Made by a program: the position numbers and the translations under genes. 64,000 bases of DNA from Geminicoccus sp036263595 (lineage in GTDB: Bacteria; Pseudomonadota; Alphaproteobacteria; Geminicoccales; Geminicoccaceae), in contig NZ_DATAGQ010000132.1 of NCBI RefSeq assembly GCF_036263595.1, positions 4,656 to 68,655 on the forward strand. The letters are read 5' to 3'. The notes under the pieces were generated by a model. It was not told where the DNA came from and searched no databases. It worked only from the letters and a program-made list of their open reading frames with translations. Below are positions 52,148 to 61,075 of this stretch, piece by piece. The stretch's first letter is position 1; each line of letters begins with the position of its first letter.

Positions 52148-53002
52148 ATGCACCGACGGTTGGCGCCCCTTTCGGTGAACACGGCGACCCTCGGCTTCAA
52201 GCAGCCTCTGCCTGTCGTGGTCGAAGCGCTGGCACGCCGCTCTGTTCAAGGTATCGCGCCCTGGCGGCGAGAATTCCAAGATACGCCCGTCAAGGAAGCC
52301 CGGCGGATCATTGCCGATGCCGGGCTGCAGGTGACCAGCCTCTGCCGTGGCTCCTATCTGACCTTCGCCTCCGATCACCAGCGACGCGCGATCCTGGAGG
52401 ACAACCGCCGGGCAATCGACGAAGCAGCGGCCATGGGCGCGCCGACGCTGTGCATGGTGGTCGGTGGGCTGCCGGAAGGTGTTCGGGATCTGGCGCAGGC
52501 ACGGGACCAGGTGGCCGAGCAGCTGGCGGCGCTCGTGCCGCATGCCCGGGCGCACCAAGTGCGCCTGTCGGTCGAGCCGCTGCACCCGATGTACGCCGCC
52601 GACCGCTCGTGCATTTCGACCCTCGCCCAGGCACTCGACATCTGCGACCGGATCGGCCCGGACCTCGGCGTGATGATCGACGCTTATCACCTGTGGTGGG
52701 ATCCGGAGTTTGCGGCGGGACTGGCAAGGGCCGGCCAGGACAGGTTGCTCGGCTGGCAGATCTGCGACTGGCGGGCCGTCACCCGCGATCTGCTGCAGGA
52801 CCGCGGCATGATCGGCGACGGCGTCATCGACCTGAAGCGCATGCACCGTGACATGCTGGAAGCTGGCTGGCGCGGCATGATCGAGGTCGAGATCTTCTCC
52901 GGCCTGGATTGGGACCATCGGCCGATGGACGAGACGCTGGACGTGCTCTGCGCACGGTTCGCCGACCTCGCCTTGCCCGCTGAGCCCGTTAGCACCTTCT
53001 GA
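52148..53002 (+). CDS. Sugar phosphate isomerase/epimerase-like TIM-barrel protein
   Basis: A 284-residue AP-endonuclease-2-type TIM barrel. Metal-binding positions: Glu in LSVEPLHPMYAAD, Asp in MIDAYHLWWDP, His/Asp in LGWQICDWRAV and Glu in MIEVEIFSG. The ATG at 52148 has an AGAGGAAAGG site; the longer frame upstream crosses the operator. It would isomerise or epimerise a sugar or inositol-like compound. 16 bp before the aldo/keto reductase, forming a two-enzyme sugar unit under TetR control. Confidence 0.9.
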   Translation: MHRRLAPLSVNTATLGFKQPLPVVVEALARRSVQGIAPWRREFQDTPVKEARRIIADAGLQVTSLCRGSYLTFASDHQRRAILEDNRRAIDEAAAMGAPTLCMVVGGLPEGVRDLAQARDQVAEQLAALVPHARAHQVRLSVEPLHPMYAADRSCISTLAQALDICDRIGPDLGVMIDAYHLWWDPEFAAGLARAGQDRLLGWQICDWRAVTRDLLQDRGMIGDGVIDLKRMHRDMLEAGWRGMIEVEIFSGLDWDHRPMDETLDVLCARFADLALPAEPVSTF

Positions 53003-53018
53003 TCACGAGGAAACGATC

Positions 53019-54074
53019 ATGGAATACCGTCAGCTCGGCCGGTCCGGCCTGCGCGTGTCCGTCCTGACGCTCGGCACGATGACGTTCGGCGGCAAAGGTG
53101 CGTTCGCCAAGACCGGCTCGACCGACGTCGCCGGCGCACGAAGGCTGATCGACCGCTGCATCGATGCCGGCATCAATCTCTTCGACACGGCCGACGTCTA
53201 CTCAGCCGGCCTGTCGGAGGAGATCCTGGGCCAGGCACTCGCTGGGAGGCGCGACAAGGCCCTCGTGACGACCAAGGCACGCTTCAAGATGGGCACCGGC
53301 CCGAACGACGCCGGCCTGTCCCGCCATCACCTGATCGCCGCGTGCGAAGCCAGCCTGAAGCGCCTCGGCACCGACTATCTGGATCTCTACCAGCTTCACG
53401 AATGGGACGGGCAGACACCGCTGGAGGAGACCTTCGAGGCGCTCGACAGCCTCGTCCGTGCCGGCAAGGTCCGCTATGTCGGCGTGTCCAACTATGCCGG
53501 TTGGCACCTGATGAAGGCGCTGGGGGTAACGGAACTCCACCGGTACGTCCGACCGGTCAGCCAGCAGATCCATTATACGCTGCAGGCCCGCGAGGCCGAG
53601 TACGAGCTCGTGCCGATCTCGATCGACCAGGGTGTCGGGATCCTTGTCTGGAGCCCGATCGCCGGTGGCCTGCTATCCGGCAAGTACCGGCGGGGTCATG
53701 CGACGCCAGACAGCACGCGTCATGTTGCAAACTGGGGCGAGCCTCCGGTTCGCGACCAGGAGAAGCTCTACGACATCGTCGAGGTCCTAGTCGAGATCGG
53801 CGAGGCGCATGGGGTATCCGGTGCCCAGGTCGCGCTCGCCTGGCTCTTGGGCCGTCCAGGTGTGGCGTCGCTGATCATCGGCGCACGGAACGAGCAGCAG
53901 CTGGAGGACAATCTGCAGGCGGCCGATCTCGTGCTGGCTGCCGAGGAGCGGACCCGTCTCGACGAGGTGAGCGCGCCGGCCTTGCTCTATCCCTACTGGC
54001 ACCAGGCGAGTACCGCCGCGGACCGGCTCTCCGCTGCAGACCTCACGTTGCTCGGGCCGCACATCAAGCGATAG
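53019..54074 (+). CDS. Aldo/keto reductase
   Basis: A 351-residue NADPH-dependent (beta/alpha)8 enzyme of the YajO/PdxI-like AKR group. Tetrad and cofactor motifs: FDTADVYSAGLSEEILGQAL (Asp, Tyr), TTKARFKMG (Lys), DLYQLHEWDGQTPLEET (His), VGVSNYAGWHLMKAL, ILVWSPIAGGLLSGKYRRG and SLIIGARNEQQLEDNL. An AGGAAACGATC ribosome-binding site precedes the ATG. Likely oxidises or reduces the product of the upstream isomerase. Confidence 0.93.
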   Translation: MEYRQLGRSGLRVSVLTLGTMTFGGKGAFAKTGSTDVAGARRLIDRCIDAGINLFDTADVYSAGLSEEILGQALAGRRDKALVTTKARFKMGTGPNDAGLSRHHLIAACEASLKRLGTDYLDLYQLHEWDGQTPLEETFEALDSLVRAGKVRYVGVSNYAGWHLMKALGVTELHRYVRPVSQQIHYTLQAREAEYELVPISIDQGVGILVWSPIAGGLLSGKYRRGHATPDSTRHVANWGEPPVRDQEKLYDIVEVLVEIGEAHGVSGAQVALAWLLGRPGVASLIIGARNEQQLEDNLQAADLVLAAEERTRLDEVSAPALLYPYWHQASTAADRLSAADLTLLGPHIKR

Positions 54075-54131
54075 GGCCGCCTATCGGGTAGTTGTCAGAC
54101 GACTGGGTGCATATCCTCTTGGCATGAGTGC

Positions 54132-54162
54132 GGCAGGCGTGTCATGAATTGAGGCGCCTGCC
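54132..54162 (+). terminator. Hairpin after the aldo/keto reductase gene
   Basis: GGCAGGCG (54132-54139) and CGCCTGCC (54155-54162) form a perfect 8-bp stem with a 15-nt loop, 58 bp after the stop. No T run follows, so termination would be weak or factor-assisted. Confidence 0.4.
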
Positions 54163-54239
54163 ACATGAACATCTTACTGCCAGGATTTGCTGCCTTGGTC
54201 GTCAGCTCGTGCCGTTCTGCAGACGCCCCGAAGAACAGC

Positions 54240-54266
54240 GCCAACTGCAACATGTCGGCAGTTGGC
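54240..54266. promoter_or_regulatory. Inverted repeat just upstream of the maltose-type importer
   Basis: GCCAACTGC (54240-54248) and GCAGTTGGC (54258-54266) form perfect 9-bp arms, 9 bp apart. The repeat ends 14 bp before the permease ATG and only 1-2 bp before the GAGGGAG ribosome-binding site, so it could be an operator or an RNA hairpin controlling translation. Confidence 0.5.
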
Positions 54267-54280
54267 TGAGGGAGCGTCGC

Positions 54281-55093
54281 ATGCGAAGGGTGATCCGGCG
54301 ACTCGTTCCTCATCTGGTCCTGGTGCCATTCTCGCTGGCGATTGTGTTGCCGCTGCTCTGGCTCTTGCGCGTCAGCCTCACCGACAGGCGCACCGCCTAC
54401 CAGATCCCGCCGCAATGGACTGAGCCGCATCTCGGCAACTATATCGAGATCTTCACCGCCTACCCGTTCGCGACCTGGTTCTCCAACAGCTTCACCGTAG
54501 CCCTGTTCTCCACGCTGGTCGCTCTGCCATTGGCAACGATGGTCGCCTTCTCGTTCGCCCGGTACAACACAGGCGGCGCACCGCTCCGACTGTCGATCCT
54601 GGCCAGCCAGATGCTGCCGCCGATCGTGATGGTCCTGCCCTTGTTCGCGGTGTTCCTCGGCATAGGGCTGCTCAACAGCCGTGCCGCGCTCGTGATCGCG
54701 CATGTCGGCATGAACCTGCCGTTCCTTGCCTGGATGCTGATCGCCTTCTTCGAGGGTGAAGTCCGCCAGCTGGAGGAAGCGGCGAGGATCGAGGGGGCGA
54801 CCCGCTTCCAGGCCTTCTGGAAAGTGGCCGTTCCGGTGGCCGCGCCCGGCCTGCTGGCCGCCGGCCTGTTGGCCTTCATCATGTCCTGGAACGAGTTCCT
54901 GTTCGCCTTGATCCTGTCCGGCAAGCGTACGGCGACGCTGCCGGTCGGCCTCTCGACGCTCGACACCCATCGCGGCGTCGAAATCGCCCTGCTCGCCGCC
55001 GCCAACATGGTGGCGATCCTGCCCGTATTCCTGCTGATGCCGTTCCTGCGGCGCTATCTGATCAAGGGTTTGTCGCTCGGTGCATTGAAGTAA
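54281..55093 (+). CDS. Carbohydrate ABC permease (MalG/ThuG-like)
   Basis: A 270-residue permease with six TM helices: LVPFSLAIVLPLLWLLRVSL first, then the EAA loop EEAARIEGATRFQAFWKVAVPVAAPGLL, and SWNEFLFALILSG typical of MalG-type permeases. The ATG at 54281 (MRRVIRRLVPHL) has a GAGGGAG site; upstream in-frame sequence is leader. Unusually it precedes the binding-protein gene: order here is permease, binding protein, permease, ATPase. Confidence 0.92.
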   Translation: MRRVIRRLVPHLVLVPFSLAIVLPLLWLLRVSLTDRRTAYQIPPQWTEPHLGNYIEIFTAYPFATWFSNSFTVALFSTLVALPLATMVAFSFARYNTGGAPLRLSILASQMLPPIVMVLPLFAVFLGIGLLNSRAALVIAHVGMNLPFLAWMLIAFFEGEVRQLEEAARIEGATRFQAFWKVAVPVAAPGLLAAGLLAFIMSWNEFLFALILSGKRTATLPVGLSTLDTHRGVEIALLAAANMVAILPVFLLMPFLRRYLIKGLSLGALK

Positions 55094-55122
55094 GCCTCCA
55101 CCATAAGGGAAATGAGCCCGCC

Positions 55123-56394
55123 ATGAAGAAATTCCTGCTCGCCACGAGCATGCTGATCGCCACGGCCTTCGGCGCCGACGCGAAGACGATCAACATCCTC
55201 ATGGAGGGTGTGCCGGACACGCGCTACGTCCAGGAGATGCTGCCCGAGTTCAAGGAGAAGACGGGCATCGACGTGCAGCTCGAGGTCGTGAACTACGCCG
55301 AGATGCACACGAAGCTGGTACCGCAGCTGGTTTCGCCCGAAGGCTCCTACGACGTCCTGATCGTCGACTTCTACTGGGTGGGCGAATTCATCAAGGCCGG
55401 CTGGCTGCAGCCGCTGGACGAGCGGATCGCCGCCGACGGGATCGACACGAACCGCTACATCCCGTCGATCATGAACCTGACCGGCAAGGTCGACGGCGTG
55501 ACCTACATGCTGCCGTTCTACAACTACGCGATGGGCCTCACCTATCGGACGGACCTGCTGGCCGACCCCAAGCATCAGGAAGCGTTCAAGGCCAAGTACG
55601 GGCGTGACCTGAAGGTCCCGACGGAGTGGCAAGAGTATCTCGACCAGGTGAAGTACTTCACCGAGGACGCCGGGATCGAGGGCTTCAAGGGCGTGGTCAA
55701 TCAGGGCCTGCGCCCGGATCCGATCGCCATGGAGTGGTCGAACTACCTGTTCGCCCGCGGCGGCCGCTACTACGACCCGGAAACTTGGCAGCCCACGTTG
55801 GCGACGCCCGAGGGCATCCAGGCGCTGGTCGACTATCGCGACAACATCCAGAAGTACGGCCCGATCGGTGCCGCGAACTTCTCGTTCGACGACGCGTTCA
55901 ACGTGGCGGCCCAGGGCAAGGCCTACAGCTACCTGACCTTCAACATGTTTCGGCCCGTCTATGACGACCCGGCCAGCTCGCAGGTCGTCGGCAAGATGGA
56001 AATCACGCCGGTTCCCGGCGGCAGCCTGAACGGATCCTGGGGCTGGGCCATTCCGACATCCTCGCCTGACGCGGACGCTGCCTGGGAGTTCATCAAGTTC
56101 ATCGAGAGCCCGGAGATCGCGAAGAAGCGCGCGGCGCTGGGTGGGGCGGCGACCCAGGCAGCGATCTTCGACGATCCCGACCTGATCGCGAAATACTCCT
56201 ATTACCCGCAGCTGAAGCAGCTCCTGCAGACCTCGCACAACTTCCCGGTCTTCACCTACACGCCGCAGTTCGTCGAGGTGCTCGGCCGTGAGCTCAGCCT
56301 GGCCGTGACCGACGGCAAGGACCCGAAGGAGGCGCTGGAGACGGTCGACCGGGAGTTTGCCGAGATGCTGCGCAAGGACGGCAAGCTCCAATAG
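55123..56394 (+). CDS. Carbohydrate ABC substrate-binding protein (family 1)
   Basis: A 423-residue periplasmic protein. A short signal peptide (KKFLLATSMLIATAFGADA) precedes TINILMEGVPDTRYVQEMLPEFKEKTGI. The core has SYDVLIVDFYWVGEFIKAGWLQPLD, YMLPFYNYAMGLTYRTDLL and GSLNGSWGWAIPTSSPDADAAWEF, the typical hinge and ligand region of family-1 (maltose/trehalose/sorbitol-like) binding proteins. The specific sugar is unknown. Confidence 0.93.
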   Translation: MKKFLLATSMLIATAFGADAKTINILMEGVPDTRYVQEMLPEFKEKTGIDVQLEVVNYAEMHTKLVPQLVSPEGSYDVLIVDFYWVGEFIKAGWLQPLDERIAADGIDTNRYIPSIMNLTGKVDGVTYMLPFYNYAMGLTYRTDLLADPKHQEAFKAKYGRDLKVPTEWQEYLDQVKYFTEDAGIEGFKGVVNQGLRPDPIAMEWSNYLFARGGRYYDPETWQPTLATPEGIQALVDYRDNIQKYGPIGAANFSFDDAFNVAAQGKAYSYLTFNMFRPVYDDPASSQVVGKMEITPVPGGSLNGSWGWAIPTSSPDADAAWEFIKFIESPEIAKKRAALGGAATQAAIFDDPDLIAKYSYYPQLKQLLQTSHNFPVFTYTPQFVEVLGRELSLAVTDGKDPKEALETVDREFAEMLRKDGKLQ

Positions 56395-56405
56395 TCGCCA
56401 AGAAG

Positions 56406-56424
56406 GGCCATGGCATCCATGGCC
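56406..56424 (+). terminator. Hairpin between binding protein and permease genes
   Basis: GGCCATGG-CAT-CCATGGCC forms a perfect 8-bp stem 12 bp after the binding-protein stop. No T run follows; it may act as an mRNA stabiliser favouring binding-protein synthesis. Confidence 0.4.
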
Positions 56425-56482
56425 TCCGTTCCCGCTAGCAGATCCGCCGGAGGCGCCAACGTCTCCGGCTCCATCCTGACGG

Positions 56483-57367
56483 ATGCCCATGACCGCGATC
56501 GAACGACGTGACCAGCGGTTCGGCCTACTCATGTCAGCGCCTGGGCTGCTGGCGCTCATGCTGGTCGTGCTGTTCCCCGTGTTCTTCACGCTTTGGACCA
56601 GCACCTCTGACTTCACCCTCCTCAAGCCGAGCAACGATGCGTTTGTTGGCCTTGCCCACTATGCACGCGCCTTCCAGAGCAACGAGTTCCTGCACGCGCT
56701 GTCGGTCACACTCTGGTTCGTGCTGGCCGTCGTTCTGCTGGAGTTCCTGATCGGGTTTGCCGCTGCACTGGCGCTCGACAAGGTCGAGCATGGCAAGACC
56801 TTCTATTACGTCGTTCTCCTGTTCCCGCTCCTGATGAACCCGGTCGTGGTCGGCCTGATCTGGCGGATGTTCCTCCATCCCACGCTCGGCATCGTGAACT
56901 ATCTGCTGAGCCTCGCCAATCTCGGGCCCGTGGACTGGCTGGGCAACCCGGCCAATGCATTCTGGACCGTGGTCCTGGTCGACATCTGGCACCAGGTCTC
57001 GTTCATGGTGGTTCTCCTGCTGGCAGGACTTTCCGCCTTGCCGAAGGAACCCTACGAGGCCGCACGCCTCGAAGGTGCCGGCACGCTGCGCTGCTTCTTC
57101 TGGCTGACGCTGCCGTTGATGCGCCCGGTGATCGTCGTCACGCTGCTGATCCGGCTGATCTTCGCCGTGAAGACCTACGACATCGTCTACATCATGACCC
57201 GCGGCGGTCCCGGCCAGGCGACCGACCTGGTCAGCTATTTCATCTACCGGCAGGCCTTCGTGGGCCTCGACATCTCGCAGGCCAGCGCCATGGCAGTGAT
57301 CCTGCTCATGGCCGTCCTGCTGCTCACCGCCTGGCTCCACCGCTACATGCGCTCATTGGCCGCCTGA
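56483..57367 (+). CDS. Carbohydrate ABC permease (MalF/ThuF-like)
   Basis: A 294-residue permease with six TM helices: LLALMLVVLFPVFFTLWTSTSDF, NPVVVGLIWRMFLHPTLGIVNYLL, the EAA loop KEPYEAARLEGAGTLRCFFWLTLPLM, and YIMTRGGPGQATDLVSYFIYRQAF. Pairs with the MalG-like permease. Starts at ATG 56483, or two codons later at a second ATG. Confidence 0.93.
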   Translation: MPMTAIERRDQRFGLLMSAPGLLALMLVVLFPVFFTLWTSTSDFTLLKPSNDAFVGLAHYARAFQSNEFLHALSVTLWFVLAVVLLEFLIGFAAALALDKVEHGKTFYYVVLLFPLLMNPVVVGLIWRMFLHPTLGIVNYLLSLANLGPVDWLGNPANAFWTVVLVDIWHQVSFMVVLLLAGLSALPKEPYEAARLEGAGTLRCFFWLTLPLMRPVIVVTLLIRLIFAVKTYDIVYIMTRGGPGQATDLVSYFIYRQAFVGLDISQASAMAVILLMAVLLLTAWLHRYMRSLAA

Positions 57368-57371
57368 CCCC

Positions 57372-58448
57372 ATGACCGAGATCCGCCTCGCCAACGTCAC
57401 CAAGACCTATCCGGGCGGCCAGACCGCCGTCGACAAGGTCGACCTCACCATCAAGGACGGCGAGTTCTTCGTCCTGCTGGGCCCATCGGGCTGTGGAAAG
57501 TCGACGACCCTGCGCATGATCGCCGGGCTTGAACCCATCTCGGGCGGCGACCTGTTCATCGGCGACCGGCGCATGAACGAGGTGGACCCGAAGGACCGGG
57601 ACCTGGCCTTCGTCTTTCAGAACTATGCGCTGTTCCCTCACCTGACCGTCCGGGGCAACCTGACATTCGGGATGCGCCTGCGCGGCGTGCCCGCGGAGAC
57701 GCAGCAGAGCAGGCTGGCCGAGGTTACGGGCATGCTGGGTCTTGGTCCCTATCTCGAACGGAAGCCGGGCCAGCTCTCGGGCGGTCAGCGCCAGCGGGTC
57801 GCCCTGGGCAGGGCGCTGCTGCGCGACCCGGTCGCCTTTCTTCTCGACGAGCCTCTATCCAACCTCGACGCCAAGCTGCGTGCCCAGATGCGCACTGAGC
57901 TGGTGAAGCTTCACCGCCGGGTGGGTCGGACCATCATCCACGTCACCCATGACCAGATCGAGGCCATGACCATGGCCGAACGGATCTGCATCATGAACAA
58001 CGGCAAGGTGGCGCAGATTGGTGCACCGATGGAAGTCTATCGCAATCCGGCCGACACCTTTGTGGCGACGTTCACCGGGAGCCCCCCGATGAACCTGCTC
58101 GAAGGGCGGCTGGACAACGGCATGCTGACGTTCGCTCAGACATCTGCACCCGTTCAGGCAGCTGCTCCGGCCGGCCCCGTCACCATCGGCTTCCGCCCCG
58201 AGGACGCCGTGCTGGCACCCCGGCCCGGGCATCTGCCACTCCAGGCGACGGTGGTGGCCGTCGAGACCCTGGGCGCCGATGCGATCCTCGTCGCCAGCCT
58301 CCAGGACGGGCAGGAGGTCAACATGCGGGTGGGTGCGGATACGAGCCTGCCGGCCGGCGCCGCGATTTCCGTCTATCTTGATTCGGAAAGGCTCCGCCTG
58401 TTCGACCCGAAGACGACCCTGGCCGTTCCCTGCCGTCTCGCCGCCTGA
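57372..58448 (+). CDS. Carbohydrate ABC ATP-binding protein (UgpC/MsmK-like)
   Basis: A 358-residue ATPase: Walker A GPSGCGKSTTLRMIAG, Q-loop VFQNYALFPHLTV, signature LSGGQRQRVALGRALL, Walker B AFLLDEPLSNLDAKLR, switch VTHDQIEAM, and a C-terminal TOBE regulatory domain (VTIGFRPEDAVL). Just 4 bp after the permease stop; last gene of the importer. Confidence 0.95.
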   Translation: MTEIRLANVTKTYPGGQTAVDKVDLTIKDGEFFVLLGPSGCGKSTTLRMIAGLEPISGGDLFIGDRRMNEVDPKDRDLAFVFQNYALFPHLTVRGNLTFGMRLRGVPAETQQSRLAEVTGMLGLGPYLERKPGQLSGGQRQRVALGRALLRDPVAFLLDEPLSNLDAKLRAQMRTELVKLHRRVGRTIIHVTHDQIEAMTMAERICIMNNGKVAQIGAPMEVYRNPADTFVATFTGSPPMNLLEGRLDNGMLTFAQTSAPVQAAAPAGPVTIGFRPEDAVLAPRPGHLPLQATVVAVETLGADAILVASLQDGQEVNMRVGADTSLPAGAAISVYLDSERLRLFDPKTTLAVPCRLAA

Positions 58449-58572
58449 CGCACCGGGGACCCGATCCGACGGGAGCGGAGCCCATCCCGTATCCGGACGT
58501 TGCCACGCTGAACCAATTGAGCCGCAAGGGTGAGCACTTCGGCGCGCCGTAGCGGGCTGTCCGGACCAGATC

Positions 58573-59583
58573 ATGACGTCATCATCCTTGCCCATGTACC
58601 CGCGCCGTCAGGATCTGGCGGTGGGTCGATCCCGCCCGGGTCGATCGGCGTGGCTGCCCATCCTGGTCGCGTCGGCGACGGCGCTCGCGGCGATGGCCTT
58701 CTACAACCACCGACGTGCGCGCGAGGGAGAAGCAGCGTTTCCGCCGATGGGCCGGTTCATCACGGTGGACGGGGTGCGCCTCCATTATGTCGAGCAGGGC
58801 CAGGGTCAACCCGTCGTGTTCCTTCACGGCAACGGCGCGATGATCCAGGACTTCGAGCATAGCCGGGTACTCGGGCTAGCGGCCCAGCGCTACCGCGTCA
58901 TTGCCTTCGACCGGCCCGGCTATGGCTACAGCGAACGCCCGCGAAACCGGCTCTGGACGCCCTCCGATCAAGCCGAGCTGATGCAGAAGGCGTTCCGGCA
59001 GCTGGGGATCGAGCAGCCCATCGTCGTGGGCCACTCGTGGGGCGCACTCGTGACGATGGCGCTGGCGACCGGGCATCCGCTGGAGATCCGCGGCATCGTG
59101 CTGCTGTCGGGCTACTTCTTCCCGACCCTGCGCAAGGACGTGCTCCTCCTGTCGCTGCTGGCCCTGCCGGGCCTGGGCGACCTTCTCCGGCACACGATCC
59201 TGCCGATCGCCGGGCGGGTACTGGCGCCAAGGCTACTGCGCAAGCTCTTTGCGCCCTCACCCGTACCGGGTTCCTTCGCCACCTATCCGATCGAGTTGAC
59301 GGTACGGCCCTCGCAGCTGCGTGCCAGCGCGGAGGAATACGCCGTGATGACGCCGACCGCCGCCCTGCTGGCTCGCCGCTACTGCGAGGTTGCGCTGCCC
59401 ACGGTAATCATCGCCGGTGCGGACGACGCGATCGTGGACATCAACGATCACTCCCTGAGGTTGCACCACCAAATCCGTGAAAGCTGCATGGTCGCGCTGC
59501 CGGGTCAGGGGCACATGCCGCACCATGCCAGCCCGGACAGAGTCGTCGCCGCCATCAATCGCCTGACTGGCAAGGTCGCTTGA
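58573..59583 (+). CDS. Alpha/beta hydrolase, membrane-anchored
   Basis: A 336-residue hydrolase. An N-terminal TM helix (about 27-45) precedes the fold: VDGVRLHYVEQGQGQPVVFLHGNGAMIQDF (oxyanion), FDRPGYGYSERP, the nucleophile elbow VVGHSWGALVTM, the acid region VIIAGADDAIVDINDHS and the final His in LPGQGHMPHH. Ser-Asp-His triad complete. Resembles epoxide-hydrolase/haloperoxidase-like bacterial proteins; substrate unknown. Monocistronic, 124 bp from the importer. Confidence 0.9.
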   Translation: MTSSSLPMYPRRQDLAVGRSRPGRSAWLPILVASATALAAMAFYNHRRAREGEAAFPPMGRFITVDGVRLHYVEQGQGQPVVFLHGNGAMIQDFEHSRVLGLAAQRYRVIAFDRPGYGYSERPRNRLWTPSDQAELMQKAFRQLGIEQPIVVGHSWGALVTMALATGHPLEIRGIVLLSGYFFPTLRKDVLLLSLLALPGLGDLLRHTILPIAGRVLAPRLLRKLFAPSPVPGSFATYPIELTVRPSQLRASAEEYAVMTPTAALLARRYCEVALPTVIIAGADDAIVDINDHSLRLHHQIRESCMVALPGQGHMPHHASPDRVVAAINRLTGKVA

Positions 59584-59662
59584 GCGCCCCTGGCGATGGG
59601 TCAAGTCATGGGTCGTCCCTCTCCCCTCGCCCGACGACGGCTAGCCCCGCGAGACCAGACGG

Positions 59663-60196
59663 TCAGTGCCAGCGCCCGTTTTCCATCCTCGCCCGCGTAT
59701 CAAGCCACAGATCCACCCAGTGCGCCGGGCGATCCAGGCGCGTGCTGACCGTGCGGCAGATGTCGGTGAAGGTCACGAAGTCCTGCTGGCGCAAACCTGC
59801 GCCGGGCGCGCATGACTGGACCAGGCCAAAGCGGTGCAGGGTACGCCATGCGTGCTGGTCGATCGCGCCGTAGTGGTCGGGATCGGTCCAGGCGAGGACG
59901 GCGGACGCAGCCGGCACGGCAAGGCCGGGTAGTGCATGGAGATGGGCCAGGGCTTTGGCCGGCTCGTCGCGGCGGCTGAACGCAGCCCTGGTCGCCTCCA
60001 CAACCTGTTCCTCGTCGAACCGCCGCCAGTGCCGCAGGGGACGATGGCTCTGGTAGTCGAGAAGATGAGTAAGCTCGCGCCAGGTCAGGTAGCCCTTTGC
60101 GGCACTATGCTGGCCGAAGTCGAGGACGGCGCGATGCTGGTCGTCGATCTCGACAATCGTCGACTTGGTCGAGATCTCGTTAATCAGGTCTTCCAT
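59663..60196 (-). CDS. Conserved protein resembling a helix-hairpin-helix DNA glycosylase core
   Basis: A 177-residue soluble helical protein. The central stretch ALHALPGLAVPAASAVLAW followed by TDPDHYGAIDQHAWRTLHRFG looks like the HhH 'LPGVGxxxAxxV' with the Asp-containing segment after it, as in OGG1/HhH-GPD-like folds, but it is much shorter than true glycosylases and lacks an obvious catalytic Lys. I do not assign an enzyme activity. Convergent with the hydrolase gene. Confidence 0.65.
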   Translation of the reverse strand: MEDLINEISTKSTIVEIDDQHRAVLDFGQHSAAKGYLTWRELTHLLDYQSHRPLRHWRRFDEEQVVEATRAAFSRRDEPAKALAHLHALPGLAVPAASAVLAWTDPDHYGAIDQHAWRTLHRFGLVQSCAPGAGLRQQDFVTFTDICRTVSTRLDRPAHWVDLWLDTRARMENGRWH

Positions 60197-60301
60197 GGTT
60201 CAGCTCCAGGCCCGAGCCAGAGGAGCTGTCATCATAGCCGAGCTTGCATCTGGTACGGCATTGCCCGGCCATGCCTGGCATGCATCGGCGTATGCCTGCG
60301 C

Positions 60302-61075
60302 TCAGAAGCGCTTGAGCGTGAGGCCGCCATCCACCGCAATGGCCTGCCCGACCGTATAAGGCAGATCGCCCGCAGCCAGAGTCGCGATGCAGCGGCCGAC
60401 TTCCTCCGCCTCGCCCCAGCGTGGCATCGGTGCGCCATCATTGGCGAAGAAGACATCGTACTTCTCGGTCGATGGCGCGGTCATCGGGGTCTTGATGATG
60501 CCCGGTCGCACCTCGTAGACGCCGATCCCGTGGGGGGCCAGACGGGCGGCGAACAGCTTGGTCACCATGCTGGCCGCCGCCTTGCTGACACAGTACTCGC
60601 CCCGGTTGATCGAGACCGCCTCGGCATTGCTGGAGGTGGTCACGACGATGGAGCGATGGATGCCCTCAAGCGGTTGCGCCTGCAGAAGCTGGCGGGCAAA
60701 GGCCTGGAGCAGGAAGAACAGGCCGCGCGTGTTGACCGCGAGGCAGCGGTCGAAACTTTCCACGCCTACGTCGAGCAGGTCGCCACGTACCATGACGGAA
60801 ACGCCGGCATTGGCCACGAGGCAGTCCAGACGGCCGAAGGCCTGCCAGGCAGCGCGAAGCAGCGCCTGCTGGCCGTCCAGGTCCGCGACATCGCCATGCA
60901 CCACCTGGGCTTGGCCACCCGCCGCCGCGACCGCCGCTTGCGCCTCGGCGGTATCGTCGGCTCGGGTTCGTTCGTGCAAAACGACATCGAAGCCACGCCC
61001 GGCCACCGCCACCGCCGCTGCCTTACCAATACCACGGCCGGAGCCCGTGACCCAAGCGACGGGGCGGGTGGTCAT
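60302..61075 (-). CDS. Short-chain dehydrogenase/reductase
   Basis: A 257-residue classical SDR: cofactor loop WVTGSGRGIGKAAAVAVAGRG, HGDVADLDGQQ, LVANAGVSVMVRG, catalytic region TTSSNAEAVSINRGEYCVSKAAASM (Ser, Tyr, Lys), VRPGIIKTPMTA and VGQAIAVDGGLTL. The ATG at 61075 overlaps the acyl-CoA dehydrogenase stop (ATGA); the open frame continuing upstream is a shadow of that gene. With its partner it could oxidise a hydroxyacyl-CoA in an aromatic or alicyclic acid pathway. Confidence 0.93.
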   Translation of the reverse strand: MTTRPVAWVTGSGRGIGKAAAVAVAGRGFDVVLHERTRADDTAEAQAAVAAAGGQAQVVHGDVADLDGQQALLRAAWQAFGRLDCLVANAGVSVMVRGDLLDVGVESFDRCLAVNTRGLFFLLQAFARQLLQAQPLEGIHRSIVVTTSSNAEAVSINRGEYCVSKAAASMVTKLFAARLAPHGIGVYEVRPGIIKTPMTAPSTEKYDVFFANDGAPMPRWGEAEEVGRCIATLAAGDLPYTVGQAIAVDGGLTLKRF

